From the NCBI GenBank assembly GCA_002408205.1, contig DHQY01000003.1:36521-100520 (forward strand): 64,000 nt of DNA. Reading direction: 5' to 3'. Below the pieces are notes generated by a model. The model was not told the DNA's origin. It saw nothing but the letters and a program-made list of their open reading frames with translations, and made no database searches. Of the stretch, positions 52,447 to 62,137 are shown piece by piece; position 1 is the first letter of the stretch; every line of letters starts with the position of its first letter. A program made the translations under genes and the position numbers. Source of the DNA: Bacteroidales bacterium UBA5326. Its GTDB lineage: Bacteria; Bacteroidota; Bacteroidia; Bacteroidales; UBA932.

Positions 52447-53294
52447 AGAAAATTCTGTTGTTCACGTTCCATTGCCTCCCGGATATACTCTTCATTGGGA
52501 ATCAAAGGAGCCGGTTCTTCCTTTTTTGAAGGTTCCGGTTCTTTTTTGTTCCCGCTATTAATGGACACAATAGTACGAAGTTCAAAGTTCTGTCCCAGGT
52601 ATTTACGTCTTACTTCCGGGTTGTCGGCCAACTCCTGCGCCGTTCCGCTTTCAAGAATGCTGCCTTCATAAAGCAGGTAGGCACGGTCGGTAATTGCAAG
52701 CGTCTCGTGCACATTATGGTCGGTGATAATCACTCCAATGTCTTTTGTCTTCAACCGGGAAACAATATGCTGGATATCTTCGACAGCTATGGGGTCAACA
52801 CCCGCAAAAGGTTCGTCCAGGAGTATAAATTTAGGATCCAGGGTCAGGGCACGGGCAATCTCACACCGGCGCCTTTCACCGCCCGAAAGCTGGATGCCGT
52901 AACTTTTACGAACCGTCTGCAGACCAAACTCCTCAATGAGCCGTTCCATACGCTCTTTCCTTTGGGCTTTTGTGAATGACGAGAGCTCCATTACCGACAG
53001 GATGTTGTCTTCTACACTCAGTTTTCTGAATACAGAAGCCTCCTGGGCCAGGTACCCGATCCCTTTCTGTGCCCTGCGGTACATAGGATATCCGGTGATC
53101 TCTTCGTTGTCGAGAAATATTTTACCGGCATTGGGCTTAATAAGCCCGGTAATCATATAGAAACTGGTGGTTTTACCGGCTCCGTTCGGTCCAAGAAGAC
53201 CTACTATCTCGCCCTGGTCAACATATATGGAAACTCCGTTCACAACGGTGCGGAGTCCGTATTTTTTTACTAAATTCTGGCAGTGTAAACGCAT
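52443..53294 (-). CDS. lptB: Lipopolysaccharide export ABC ATPase LptB
   Basis: ATPase of the LptBFGC complex that extracts lipopolysaccharide from the inner membrane. The 283 residues have Walker A GLLGPNGAGKTTSFYMITG, signature LSGGERRRCEIARAL, Walker B FILLDEPFAGVDP and switch IITDHNVHETL, all typical of LptB. A C-terminal tail of about 40 residues (rich in Lys, Glu and Pro) exceeds the E. coli protein. The lptC and lptA genes are not here. It follows dnaX by 11 bases. Confidence 0.94.
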   Translation of the reverse strand: MRLHCQNLVKKYGLRTVVNGVSIYVDQGEIVGLLGPNGAGKTTSFYMITGLIKPNAGKIFLDNEEITGYPMYRRAQKGIGYLAQEASVFRKLSVEDNILSVMELSSFTKAQRKERMERLIEEFGLQTVRKSYGIQLSGGERRRCEIARALTLDPKFILLDEPFAGVDPIAVEDIQHIVSRLKTKDIGVIITDHNVHETLAITDRAYLLYEGSILESGTAQELADNPEVRRKYLGQNFELRTIVSINSGNKKEPEPSKKEEPAPLIPNEEYIREAMEREQQNFL

Positions 53295-53305
53295 AATATC
53301 ACAAA

Positions 53306-55033
53306 TCAGCTTACATCGAGGCTTAAATCGTTTTTCAGGGCGGCGATCTCGGGATGCTGCCCGGCAATAAATTTCGCCTTTTCTTCAGGCATATAACATT
53401 TTTCCTGCGGGGTTTGTTCAGTGCAGGTTTCTTCTACTGCAAGAGACACGGAGACTTTACTGTTCCCGAGGGCATTTCTCAGGTATCTGTCAATTGTAAT
53501 GCCAAACCTCTCTTCGATCCATTTTTTTTGCAGCTCGTTGATAACCCTGAATTCTACGGTGACACCGTCAATAATGGAGGGAGGACAGCGGGTAAGGGTG
53601 GTGGCCAGATGGGGCCGGTTTTCAAAAAGAGCCAGTAAACCCGGCATTACCTTTTCCAGATCTTCCAACGTGATTTCCTTTTCCTGATTATCATCTCCGG
53701 AGACCAGAGTGGCCGGTTCCGTCGTGGAATGGGTATGGTTGTCTGTCTGACCGTTCTTTTGAATCAGGGTTTTTATGGAAACACTTTTACTTCCCCCTTT
53801 TTCCGGTATTCCGCCAGGAGTCGTCTGCCGGAGTTTCTGGTGGCTGACTTCCGGGGCGGCGGGTTGTTGCGGAACTTCTGCCACGGGTTGTTTCACCGGC
53901 TTATCAGGAACGGGTTGTTCCTTTGGCTGCCCGGAATTATCCGCACCCAGCTGGCTCAGCCGTATAAGGGTCAGTTCAATATGAAGCCTGGGATTGTTGC
54001 TTGTCTTATATCCGGCCTCGGCCTGACTGCACAGACCAAGGGCTTTAAAAAGAAACGGCAATGTACACAGGGCGGCCTGATCGATAAACCGGTTGGCCGT
54101 GTCCTGCCCATATTCAAGCAGGGGCAGACTGCCCGGTTGCTTGCAGACGATAAGGTCCCGGAAGTGGGAGCTAAGCCCCCCGATAAAGTGCAGGGCATTA
54201 AATCCTTTCGAAAGTATCTCATCAAAAAGCAGGAGCATTTTATCGAAAGCACCGTCAAGCGCCATCTGGGTAAGCCGGAAATAATACTCACGATCCAGCA
54301 CGTTAAGGTTTGATATTACCTGGGCATAGGAAACTTCCCTGCCGCATACTGCAATGCACTGATCTAACAATGTAAGGGCATCTCTCATAGCACCGTCGGC
54401 CTTTTGGGCGATAATGTGCAGAGCTTCGGCACTCACAGAAACCTCTTCCTTCTTCGCGACCGAGGCAAGGTACGGCACCATGGCTTTTATGCTTATACGG
54501 TTAAAATCGAATACCTGGCACCGGGACAGGATAGTGGGAAGTACTTTATGTTTTTCTGTCGTGGCCAGGATAAAGAGGGCATAGGAGGGTGGCTCTTCCA
54601 GGGTTTTCAGGAATGCATTAAAAGCTGCCTGGGAGAGCATATGTACTTCGTCTATGATGTAGACGCTGTAATTGCCTATCTGGGGAGGTATGCGCACTTT
54701 ATCTATGAGTTCTCTTATGTCGTCAACCGAGTTGTTGGAGGCTGCATCGAGTTCATGAATGCAGTAGGATCGTCCTTCGGCGAAAGATCTGCAGGATTCG
54801 CATTCACCGCATGCTTCCATTTCTTTTGTGGGATTGAAGCAATTGATGGTTTTGGCAAAAATGCGCGCACAAGTGGTCTTGCCCACGCCCCGGGGCCCGC
54901 AAAAAAGATATGCATGTGCCAGCTGGCGGCGCAGAATGGCATTTTTTAGTGTAGCAACTATATTCCCCTGATCAACAACCGAATCGAATTGCTGTGGGCG
55001 ATACTTTCTGGCAGATACGACAAATTGATCCAT
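53306..55033 (-). CDS. dnaX: DNA polymerase III subunits gamma and tau
   Basis: Clamp-loader ATPase. The start is the ATG at 55033 (MDQFVVSARKYRPQQF); the earlier frame begins with TTG. At 575 residues it has Walker A FCGPRGVGKTTCARIFA near residue 43, a zinc-binding cluster with CGECESC near residue 75, Walker B VYIIDEVHMLS and sensor 1 LATTEKH. After about residue 365 comes a Pro/Gln-rich linker and a tau-type C-terminal domain. No A-run that could drive programmed frameshifting is obvious. holA, its partner subunit, is at 9952-10998. Confidence 0.95.
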   Translation of the reverse strand: MDQFVVSARKYRPQQFDSVVDQGNIVATLKNAILRRQLAHAYLFCGPRGVGKTTCARIFAKTINCFNPTKEMEACGECESCRSFAEGRSYCIHELDAASNNSVDDIRELIDKVRIPPQIGNYSVYIIDEVHMLSQAAFNAFLKTLEEPPSYALFILATTEKHKVLPTILSRCQVFDFNRISIKAMVPYLASVAKKEEVSVSAEALHIIAQKADGAMRDALTLLDQCIAVCGREVSYAQVISNLNVLDREYYFRLTQMALDGAFDKMLLLFDEILSKGFNALHFIGGLSSHFRDLIVCKQPGSLPLLEYGQDTANRFIDQAALCTLPFLFKALGLCSQAEAGYKTSNNPRLHIELTLIRLSQLGADNSGQPKEQPVPDKPVKQPVAEVPQQPAAPEVSHQKLRQTTPGGIPEKGGSKSVSIKTLIQKNGQTDNHTHSTTEPATLVSGDDNQEKEITLEDLEKVMPGLLALFENRPHLATTLTRCPPSIIDGVTVEFRVINELQKKWIEERFGITIDRYLRNALGNSKVSVSLAVEETCTEQTPQEKCYMPEEKAKFIAGQHPEIAALKNDLSLDVS

Positions 55034-55039
55034 ATCGTG

Positions 55040-55047
55040 CAAAGATA
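55040..55047 (-). promoter_or_regulatory. Putative -7 element of dnaX
   Basis: TATCTTTG on the minus strand matches TAnnTTTG and lies six bases before the ATG at 55033, implying a very short or absent leader. Divergent from a second element at 55060-55067. Confidence 0.4.
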
Positions 55048-55059
55048 AAAAATAATCCC

Positions 55060-55067
55060 TATTTTTG
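55060..55067 (+). promoter_or_regulatory. Putative -7 element of the M16 peptidase gene
   Basis: TATTTTTG matches TAnnTTTG, 41 bases before the ATG at 55109. It sits in the 75-base spacer divergent from dnaX. No clear -33 motif. Confidence 0.45.
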
Positions 55068-55108
55068 CGGGCCCGTTTCTTGCGGGGCTAAACACTTTGT
55101 TGCAGAGA

Positions 55109-56359
55109 ATGAAACCAGTTCAGTTGTTTACGTTATCTTCCGGTATTAAATGTGCTTTCATGCCCGCGGTCTCTCCTGTATGTTACTGTGCCTTAACTAC
55201 ACTGGCGGGAACCAGGTTTGAACCAGAAAGTTTGTCGGGACTGGCCCATTTTTGTGAACATATGCTGTTTAAGGGGACCATTAAGCGAAAATCATATCAT
55301 ATTAACAACCGGCTTGAACGGCTGGGCGGAGAGATTAACGCGTTTACAACAAAAGAGGAACTTGTGCTTCATGCTACTGTATTACGCGAGGATATTGGCA
55401 AAGCACTTGAACTGATTTCGGACCTGGTTTTTAATTCCGTTATTCCCGGAGAAGAAATGTTGAAGGAACGGGAGGTCATACTCGATGAGATCCGTTCCTA
55501 TAAAGATTCGCCCATTGACCTGATCTATGACAAGTTCGAAGAAAGGCTCTTTGACGGCACGCCTATGGCCACTCCCATCCTCGGGACTCCGGGGGATTTG
55601 AAAAAAATAAGACAGGAACACATTCTGGCTTATATGAAGGAACGTTTTCAACCGCCTTATATGGTTCTGAGCATAGTTGGACATATGTCGTTGAACAGGG
55701 CTGTGGAACTGGCCGAGAAATATTTTGGGACAGGAATCCGGGACCGGGTATTTTCAGATAATAAAATCTGTGGGGACAGCTCGTTCATTTCGCCGAATTT
55801 CAAAAACAAGTGCTTTGAAGTGGAGGAAAAAAGGAATACTTACCAGATCCATTGCATTACAGGTAATACAGCCTACGGCCTTCATCAGGAAGGCCGTATT
55901 CCGCTTATCCTGCTGATGAACATTCTTGGCGGACCGGCTTCAAATGCCAGGCTGAATATGTTGCTGAGGGAAAAACATGGCTTGGTTTATACGGTAGAAG
56001 CTTCTTATACTCCTTATATCGATACCGGTTTTGCAGGTATATATTTTGGAACGGACAGAAACAGGTTAGGCAGGTGCCGGGAGTTGACAGATAAGGTTCT
56101 GGCAGAATATGCAAATAAAATGATGACGGGATTACAGCTGGACAGGGCAAAAAAACAGCTTATAGGTCAATTGTCCATATCTGAAGATAATCCCGAGGTA
56201 CAATGCCTGAGTATGGGCAAGAGCCTGCTTTCTTTTGGGAAAGTACTGACACCCATGCAAACCGTGGGGATGATCGCCGGCGTTACGCCTTCACAGGTAA
56301 TGAACGCGGCAGCCGAAATCTGGGATCCGGAAAAACGCTCCACACTAATCTACTATTAG
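55109..56359 (+). CDS. M16-family zinc peptidase (pitrilysin type)
   Basis: A 416-residue M16 peptidase-like protein. The inverted zinc motif HxxEH is in AHFCEHMLFKG near residue 50, with the distal Glu in REVILDEIRSYKD near residue 125. The ATG at 55109 is chosen (MKPVQLFTLSSG); an in-frame TTG lies four codons upstream. No signal peptide is visible, so it may be cytoplasmic or processed unusually. The C-terminal half (about 220-410) is the non-catalytic M16 domain. It precedes the O-methyltransferase by six bases. Confidence 0.9.
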   Translation: MKPVQLFTLSSGIKCAFMPAVSPVCYCALTTLAGTRFEPESLSGLAHFCEHMLFKGTIKRKSYHINNRLERLGGEINAFTTKEELVLHATVLREDIGKALELISDLVFNSVIPGEEMLKEREVILDEIRSYKDSPIDLIYDKFEERLFDGTPMATPILGTPGDLKKIRQEHILAYMKERFQPPYMVLSIVGHMSLNRAVELAEKYFGTGIRDRVFSDNKICGDSSFISPNFKNKCFEVEEKRNTYQIHCITGNTAYGLHQEGRIPLILLMNILGGPASNARLNMLLREKHGLVYTVEASYTPYIDTGFAGIYFGTDRNRLGRCRELTDKVLAEYANKMMTGLQLDRAKKQLIGQLSISEDNPEVQCLSMGKSLLSFGKVLTPMQTVGMIAGVTPSQVMNAAAEIWDPEKRSTLIYY

Positions 56360-56365
56360 TTTACT

Positions 56366-57001
56366 ATGGATCCGTTGCAGGAATATATATCCCGTCACAG
56401 CCAACCCCAGGATGAAGTCTTGTCCTGGCTCGAAACCCAGACCCATTACCGTACGATTCATCCCCGGATGCTTAGCGGGGAGCCGATGGGGGGATTTCTG
56501 ACGCTTTTTGTACAGATGATTTCTGCCGCAAGGATTCTGGAGATAGGAACCTTCACCGGATATTCGGCCATTTGTATGGCCAGGGGACTCCCGGATGGAG
56601 GATTGTTGGATACCATTGAATTATTTGACGAACAACAGGACCTTATTCAGGAAGCCTTTAAACGGGCCGGGGTACTGGAACGGGTTCATCTTCATATTGG
56701 GAATGCCCTGTCCGTAATTCCTCTTCTGGCTGCACAAGGCGTAACGTATCAGATGGTCTATATTGACGGCAATAAGCGGGAGTATTCTGCCTATTACAAG
56801 GCAGTAAAACCTCTTGTAAGCCCCGGCGGCTATATATTGGCCGATAATGTGCTGTGGGATGGTAAAGTTCTTGATTCCACGGCTACAGATGCCCAAACAA
56901 AAGGGATCTTAGCTTTCAATAATCTGGTGGCTAACGATCCCGATGTATTCAATGTTTTGCTGCCTCTGGGCGACGGTCTGATGCTTTGCAAAAAGCTGTA
57001 A
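56366..57001 (+). CDS. SAM-dependent O-methyltransferase
   Basis: A 211-residue methyltransferase of the catechol/caffeoyl-CoA O-methyltransferase (class I, metal-dependent) family. The motif I is RILEIGTFTGYSAICMA near residue 55, with an acidic TIELFDEQQD nearby and a metal-binding Asp in MVYIDGNKREYSAYYKA near residue 130. ADNVLWDGKV near residue 155 is the typical loop. The substrate is unknown. Same strand as the M16 gene; the end is four bases from the convergent transglutaminase-like gene. Confidence 0.9.
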   Translation: MDPLQEYISRHSQPQDEVLSWLETQTHYRTIHPRMLSGEPMGGFLTLFVQMISAARILEIGTFTGYSAICMARGLPDGGLLDTIELFDEQQDLIQEAFKRAGVLERVHLHIGNALSVIPLLAAQGVTYQMVYIDGNKREYSAYYKAVKPLVSPGGYILADNVLWDGKVLDSTATDAQTKGILAFNNLVANDPDVFNVLLPLGDGLMLCKKL

Positions 57002-57005
57002 ATAT

Positions 57006-58484
57006 TTATTGTATTGACTCTACTTTCAGTTGGTAGTCCCATTTATCGAAGTACAGGTTTCCGCCCCGCCACTCGACCTCGCCTCTCTGAAAATCGACGG
57101 TTTCTGAACGGGGAAAGATTTTTGCAGGGAAGAAAGCCCCGCTGATATCGGCATTGACAATCATCCGGTATGCGTCCATGCCGCGGCTGAAAAAGAGTCG
57201 CAGGTCTTCCGGTGTCCCGGCCCCTTCCGGTAACAGGGATGTCTTATCCGATGGTATTGTTTGCAATCCAAAAGACTGGTCAACAGGGATCCATCCCACG
57301 CCTTCTATATAAGCCTCGGCCCAATCGTGGAGGTTCTCAGACCCGGGATGAAGCATCCAGCCGCTTTGCCAGCGGGCGGGAATTCCTATGCTCCGGCACA
57401 TGGATATGAACAATAAGCTAACCTGGCCGCAGTCTCCGTGCCGGTTATCCAGTACGTACAAAGGAATACAGTCAATGGTAGAATATTCGCGCGCTCCGGC
57501 CCACGGATAGTTCAGACTTATGTAAGAGAAGATCTTCTGAAGTTGCAGGAACGGATTTGTCTCCTGGCCAATTAGTTCCTTAGTTAGGGTAATAATGCGT
57601 TGACTTTTAATAATGTGCGGCAGTCGCTCTTTTGTGAATTCTATGTATTCTGCCGATGTCGTATCATAGGGTTTCACATCCCTGAGTGGATTGAAATGAT
57701 GGTACTGAGCATAGGCTTTATACGAGAAGGTGTATTCGAATACCGCGTCTTCGCCGGCCCGTGTGGTACGTTCCATATAAATGGATTTGTGCGCGAACGC
57801 GTCGGGGGAAATGATGTAGTTGGGCTGCGATGTATTAATGAGCATGAAATCCGTCTGCCGTGACACATCTGTGCGGGGAAGCGGCATCCATACGCGAAGG
57901 AGTTCACCGTCGGGAATAGTATTGGCCGGAACGGTTATACGGTAAGTAATACGGTAGGTTTTCGGATTGGTGAGTGTCTGTCCGATGTTTTGTGTCCCGA
58001 GCAGAACACGGGGCAGGTGGTCCCAAAGCAGGGTGTCCTTGCTGTCTGCTTCCGGTCCGTTGACCGATTCATATATCATACGGCAGGCGCTGTCAATGCG
58101 GAACAGGTTGCGAAACGCCCTTGAAAAATAGCGTTTTTCTCCGTTAAGGGTCATGCATTCGAGTGCTCTGGAATCTTCCCAGGCTTGTAGTTGCTGGCCG
58201 GTCACACCGGGATAATACTTACTTATATATTCAACGGCTTCATCTTCTGTTTTGCTGAAATCCAGCTCAACCCGTTGCATCCAGTCCAATTTCCATTGCC
58301 AGTCAAGCAATTCGGTTGGAGAAAGATCGGTCCGGGCCATATAGGCCCGGATCCATTGTGAAGCTGTATTAAAATTACCCAGGCTAATCTGATATTCAAT
58401 ATCTTCGGGAGCTCGTTTTTCCTGTCGGGTATTGCAGGCTGCAAGCACCAGCAAAGCCGCCAATATCAGGCCTGTGTGTCTCAT
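57006..58484 (-). CDS. Transglutaminase-like lipoprotein
   Basis: A 492-residue predicted lipoprotein (signal with Cys 17 in LVLAAC) with a transglutaminase-like (papain-fold) domain (about 305-415). The catalytic Cys is in RHGDCGQVSLLFISMCRSIG, the His in NLHDWAEAYI, and the Asp in WIPVDQSFG. Such proteins may hydrolyse peptide bonds or crosslink; the substrate is unknown. An N-terminal region of about 150 residues is helical and unlike any domain I recognise. It lies five bases after efp on the same strand. Confidence 0.88.
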   Translation of the reverse strand: MRHTGLILAALLVLAACNTRQEKRAPEDIEYQISLGNFNTASQWIRAYMARTDLSPTELLDWQWKLDWMQRVELDFSKTEDEAVEYISKYYPGVTGQQLQAWEDSRALECMTLNGEKRYFSRAFRNLFRIDSACRMIYESVNGPEADSKDTLLWDHLPRVLLGTQNIGQTLTNPKTYRITYRITVPANTIPDGELLRVWMPLPRTDVSRQTDFMLINTSQPNYIISPDAFAHKSIYMERTTRAGEDAVFEYTFSYKAYAQYHHFNPLRDVKPYDTTSAEYIEFTKERLPHIIKSQRIITLTKELIGQETNPFLQLQKIFSYISLNYPWAGAREYSTIDCIPLYVLDNRHGDCGQVSLLFISMCRSIGIPARWQSGWMLHPGSENLHDWAEAYIEGVGWIPVDQSFGLQTIPSDKTSLLPEGAGTPEDLRLFFSRGMDAYRMIVNADISGAFFPAKIFPRSETVDFQRGEVEWRGGNLYFDKWDYQLKVESIQ

Positions 58485-58489
58485 AATGT

Positions 58490-59056
58490 TTATTTTACGC
58501 GTTCGGAATATTCCCTGGTACGGGTGTCTACTTTAATCCGCTCGCCCTGGTTAATAAAAAGAGGGACCATAATTTCGGCACCGGTTTCAACGGTAGCGGC
58601 TTTCAGCGCATTGGTAGAAGCGGTATCGCCCTTGACAGCAGGTTCTGTGTACGTAATTTCCATTTCTACGAAAGGAGGCAGTTCACAGGTAAGCACACGC
58701 TCTTCATCGGCAAGGAACATCATTTCTACATATTGACCTTCCTTCATGAGGTCGGCATTTTCAATCAGATCTTCCTGAAGAGATATTTGTTCATAGGTCT
58801 CGTTATGCATGAAATTATAACCCATATCGTCTTTGTAGAGGAACTGATAGGGACGTCGCTCAACACGGATGGTCTCTATTTTTTCTCCGGCGTTGAAAGT
58901 GTTCTCGAGAACACGACCGTTCTCCAGGTTGCGGAGTTTCGTTTTTACAAAAGCGCCGCCCTTGCCGGGTTTAACGTGTTGAAACCATATGATGGAACAG
59001 GGTTTTCCATTGAAAGAAATATAAAGTCCGTTCTTAAAATCTGCAGTTGTTGCCAT
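58490..59056 (-). CDS. efp: Translation elongation factor P
   Basis: Relieves ribosome stalling at polyproline. The 188 residues start MATTADFKNGLYISFNG, with the modified Lys region VKPGKGGAFVKTKLRNL near residue 30 (Lys in GKG), and end in DTRTREYSERVK. Three OB-like domains are present. The modification enzyme is not in this window. A -7 element TAAATTTG lies upstream on the minus strand at 59083-59090. Confidence 0.96.
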   Translation of the reverse strand: MATTADFKNGLYISFNGKPCSIIWFQHVKPGKGGAFVKTKLRNLENGRVLENTFNAGEKIETIRVERRPYQFLYKDDMGYNFMHNETYEQISLQEDLIENADLMKEGQYVEMMFLADEERVLTCELPPFVEMEITYTEPAVKGDTASTNALKAATVETGAEIMVPLFINQGERIKVDTRTREYSERVK

Positions 59057-59082
59057 AAAAAAGATATTTAATAAAAGCGCGA

Positions 59083-59090
59083 CAAATTTA
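59083..59090 (-). promoter_or_regulatory. Putative -7 element of efp
   Basis: TAAATTTG on the minus strand matches TAnnTTTG, 26 bases before the ATG at 59056. A TTG lies 22 bases upstream, slightly wide of the usual spacing. Confidence 0.5.
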
Positions 59091-59104
59091 AACCTTTTTT
59101 ACAT

Positions 59105-60661
59105 TTAATCTACAAGAGAATCAAAATCTGCATTGAGTCGCTGCTTGTCAATAAAATCATATTGCGAGAGCGCTCTTAGTTGATAATAATACTGCCAATA
59201 ATTATAAAGAGCCTGAACGTAACCAACCCGGGCCTCGTCACGGTCAATCTGGGCGTTGTTCATGTCGGTGATCGTGATTTTATCTATAAGGTATCTCTGT
59301 TTGGCCACATCGTAGCGCTTCTGGGCAATGGTGTCCGATTTGGCGGCAATCAGGAACTGTTGTGACTGCATATTGAATTGCTTTACATTCAGGATAATAT
59401 CCTGTTCAAAATCGAGCCGGCTCTGTTCTACCTGTCGTTTTACAAGTTCCTCGTTGCTCTGGGCCATTTTGACCATTCCTTTTCCCCGGCCCCAATCCAG
59501 GATGGGAACCGTAAGCCCGATGCTTACCGTTTGCATATCCCGGGGGTCTGCATAGGCAAGGGCCAGTTCCGAAGCCTGCTGGTTAAGGCCGAATGCTATG
59601 TTCAGGTTGGCCGAGAAACCACGGTTTGCCTTCTGCTGAGCCACATTCTTCTGAGCTTCAATCAGCTGCCTTTCGTAGGCAATCATATCGGGGTTGTTTT
59701 CAAAAGCCAGTTGCAGGACCTGCTCCACGTCCAGAACAACTTCGGGCGTTTTTTCCGGTAAAACGATCGATACGTTTACTCTCTCGGTAAACCCAAGGTA
59801 AGAACGAAGACGATTTTCAGCATTTTCAAGCGTTAATCTATTGTCGTTCAGTTCTTTACGTGCTTTTTGGTACCCCAGTTCGGATTGCAGCAAGTCGTTT
59901 TCCCCAATCGTTCCCAATTCGTAACGTCCGGCAGCGATCCGGTACAGAGTGTCGTTGTTGGCAAAGTTAAACTCAGATATCGCCAGACGCTGCTGCGCGA
60001 GGGCCATATTAAAAAAGAGTGTTATTGCCCTCTGGTTCACACTTTCCATGTTTTCTACATAGGAGCGGCGGGCCTCTTCGTATTTAAGCGGTTCAATTTT
60101 CCTGTCCCACTTCATTTCATTGAGTCCGAAAATTGATTGGGATAGGCGTACACTCAACGCAGTAGTGAGGTATTCAGTACTTTCGTGGTTGCTAAAATTG
60201 CCGCTGAAGCGGTCCGTCCGTCTGAGAGACGAATTGACCGATACAGAACCACCGGTAGGCAGATTTTGCATAAGTGTGAGACCACCGCTGAACTGGTTAT
60301 AAAAATCTGACGAATAATCGTGACGTACTTCTCCCGTTACCGGATCGATGCTGGTCACGTCTATGATCTGACGTGAAAATTCCGGCAATTCAGAAGTAAG
60401 GCTCAGTTTGGGAAGGTAATTGGCTTTATAGGAACGGTATTCCCAGTAGCTTACCTGGAATGTGTTGCGGGCTCTTATGGCTTCGTTGGATTGGGTGGCT
60501 GCCAAATGAAGCACTTCTTCCAGCGTCAGGTTGTAGGATGCCAGTTTATAATCCGGTGAGTTTGTATTAATCTGCGGAATAGTTTCCTGCGCAGCAAGCG
60601 GCCCGTTAAGCAGGCACAGCATTGTTGCTATTGGTATAAATGCCTTATTTTTCAAGTTCAT
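59105..60661 (-). CDS. TolC-family outer membrane efflux protein
   Basis: Outer membrane channel-tunnel subunit of a tripartite exporter. I place the start at 60661 (MNLKNKAFIPIATMLCLL), with a signal peptide ending PLAAQE, giving 518 residues; a start at 60673 overlaps the permease stop and is also possible. Typical features are the repeated long helical segments (for example ELGTIGENDLLQSELGYQKARKELN) and DPRDMQTVSIGLTVPILDWGRGKG near residue 365. It is the third gene in adaptor-permease-TolC order. Confidence 0.9.
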   Translation of the reverse strand: MNLKNKAFIPIATMLCLLNGPLAAQETIPQINTNSPDYKLASYNLTLEEVLHLAATQSNEAIRARNTFQVSYWEYRSYKANYLPKLSLTSELPEFSRQIIDVTSIDPVTGEVRHDYSSDFYNQFSGGLTLMQNLPTGGSVSVNSSLRRTDRFSGNFSNHESTEYLTTALSVRLSQSIFGLNEMKWDRKIEPLKYEEARRSYVENMESVNQRAITLFFNMALAQQRLAISEFNFANNDTLYRIAAGRYELGTIGENDLLQSELGYQKARKELNDNRLTLENAENRLRSYLGFTERVNVSIVLPEKTPEVVLDVEQVLQLAFENNPDMIAYERQLIEAQKNVAQQKANRGFSANLNIAFGLNQQASELALAYADPRDMQTVSIGLTVPILDWGRGKGMVKMAQSNEELVKRQVEQSRLDFEQDIILNVKQFNMQSQQFLIAAKSDTIAQKRYDVAKQRYLIDKITITDMNNAQIDRDEARVGYVQALYNYWQYYYQLRALSQYDFIDKQRLNADFDSLVD

Positions 60662-60665
60662 AGTC

Positions 60666-62096
60666 TTATTCATATCTGAGAGATTCAATAGGATCGCGTT
60701 CGGCGGCGCGTTTGGCGGGTGAATATCCGAAGATCACACCCACAGCGGCAGACACTCCAAATGAGATGACCACCGAGGAGAATGAAATAATAGTAGTGAT
60801 GTCAAAGAAAGACTTTATGAGAATGGAAAGCACTACGCCTACAATGACTCCGATGGCTCCGCCGGCTACGCTGATGAGAATGGCCTCGGAAAGGAACTGC
60901 GCAATGACATCGGCTTTTTTTGCCCCGATGGCCAGACGGGTGCCAATTTCCTTGGTCCGCTCCATAACGGAAGCAAACATGATGTTCATGATGCCTATAC
61001 CCCCAACAAGCAGGGATATGCCGGCAATGGCTCCCAGGACGATATTGAAAATGTCTTTGGTACGTTGCTGTTGCTTGAGAAGTAATTCAGGTACGGTAAC
61101 CTCAAAGTCGGGTACATTCTGGTGACGACGCATCAGCATACGGCCGATCACTTCCTGCGAAGAACTCAATTGATCGGTTTCATTCACTTGTACGGTAATC
61201 CGGTCCAGCTGATGATAATTGGTATTCGAGCTGCCCGAGCTGGTGCTGGAGGAAGAAACGATCACACGACCGCGTCCTCCGCCCATCACAACGGCCCCGG
61301 ATCTGCCCGAGCCCGGGTTGGTAATGGCCAGAGCACGGTTTTCCTGACGTAGCAGCATAGTACGGATGGGAATAAATATCTGATCGTCATAACCCTGCAT
61401 TCCCATACTCTCGGAACCTATGGTTCCCAGAGAGCCCGATTGCGCTTTAGATGCGGCGCCGGCGGGATCTTTTTCTTCTGTCTGTCCGGGCCTGGCCGAT
61501 CCTCCCTGGCTCTGTTCAAGCACCCCGACCACTTTCACCCAGTTGGCTCCGAATTTGATGAACTGTCCAATGGGATTGTTTTGCTGGAAGAACCGGGTTT
61601 TAACGTTATGTCCGATAATACAAACGGCCATTGAGTTGAGTTCCTGTTCTTCCGAGAACATTTCTCCGCGTTCAAACCCGATGTTGTATAATTTGAAATA
61701 CTCGGAGGTTACTCCCATCACTTTTGCAGCCTGACGGATCCCGTTGTAGGTGACGTAGGTAAAAACACTAACTTCCGGAGAAACGTGTTTAACCGAAGGG
61801 AGGATCAGACGAATAGCCTCGGCGTCCGATAACTGGAGTCCCGGGGAAAATTTCTTTGTCTGACTGGCCGTGGAACTGGCTGCATCTTCGTCCACGTTCT
61901 CAAGGGTTGCCGGCAGGATCACTATGTTGTTCACGCCAACCATCTTGATCTGATCCAGAATTTCCTTTTGAGCCCCGTTACCGATGGCCATCATGCTGAT
62001 CACGGCACCAACCCCGAACACAATGCCAAGAGCTGTTAGAAAGCTCTTTAATCTATTATTAACAATAGATTCCAGGGCAATGTGTATGTCATGCAT
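60666..62096 (-). CDS. MacB-type ABC permease lacking an ATPase domain
   Basis: Inner-membrane component of a MacAB-TolC-like exporter, 476 residues from the ATG at 62096. One membrane segment near the N-terminus (about 19-45), a periplasmic domain (about 50-340), then three C-terminal segments with EIGTRLAIGAKKADVIAQFLSEA and a DPIESLRYE end. It has no ATP-binding domain. The periplasmic part has two Gly/Ser/Thr-rich low-complexity inserts (about 205-235 and 265-300). The adaptor gene is 41 bases upstream. No ATPase gene is in the operon. Confidence 0.88.
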   Translation of the reverse strand: MHDIHIALESIVNNRLKSFLTALGIVFGVGAVISMMAIGNGAQKEILDQIKMVGVNNIVILPATLENVDEDAASSTASQTKKFSPGLQLSDAEAIRLILPSVKHVSPEVSVFTYVTYNGIRQAAKVMGVTSEYFKLYNIGFERGEMFSEEQELNSMAVCIIGHNVKTRFFQQNNPIGQFIKFGANWVKVVGVLEQSQGGSARPGQTEEKDPAGAASKAQSGSLGTIGSESMGMQGYDDQIFIPIRTMLLRQENRALAITNPGSGRSGAVVMGGGRGRVIVSSSSTSSGSSNTNYHQLDRITVQVNETDQLSSSQEVIGRMLMRRHQNVPDFEVTVPELLLKQQQRTKDIFNIVLGAIAGISLLVGGIGIMNIMFASVMERTKEIGTRLAIGAKKADVIAQFLSEAILISVAGGAIGVIVGVVLSILIKSFFDITTIISFSSVVISFGVSAAVGVIFGYSPAKRAAERDPIESLRYE

Positions 62097-62137
62097 GTAT
62101 CTGTTTATGAAAAAGATATTCATGAGAAAGATCTTTG

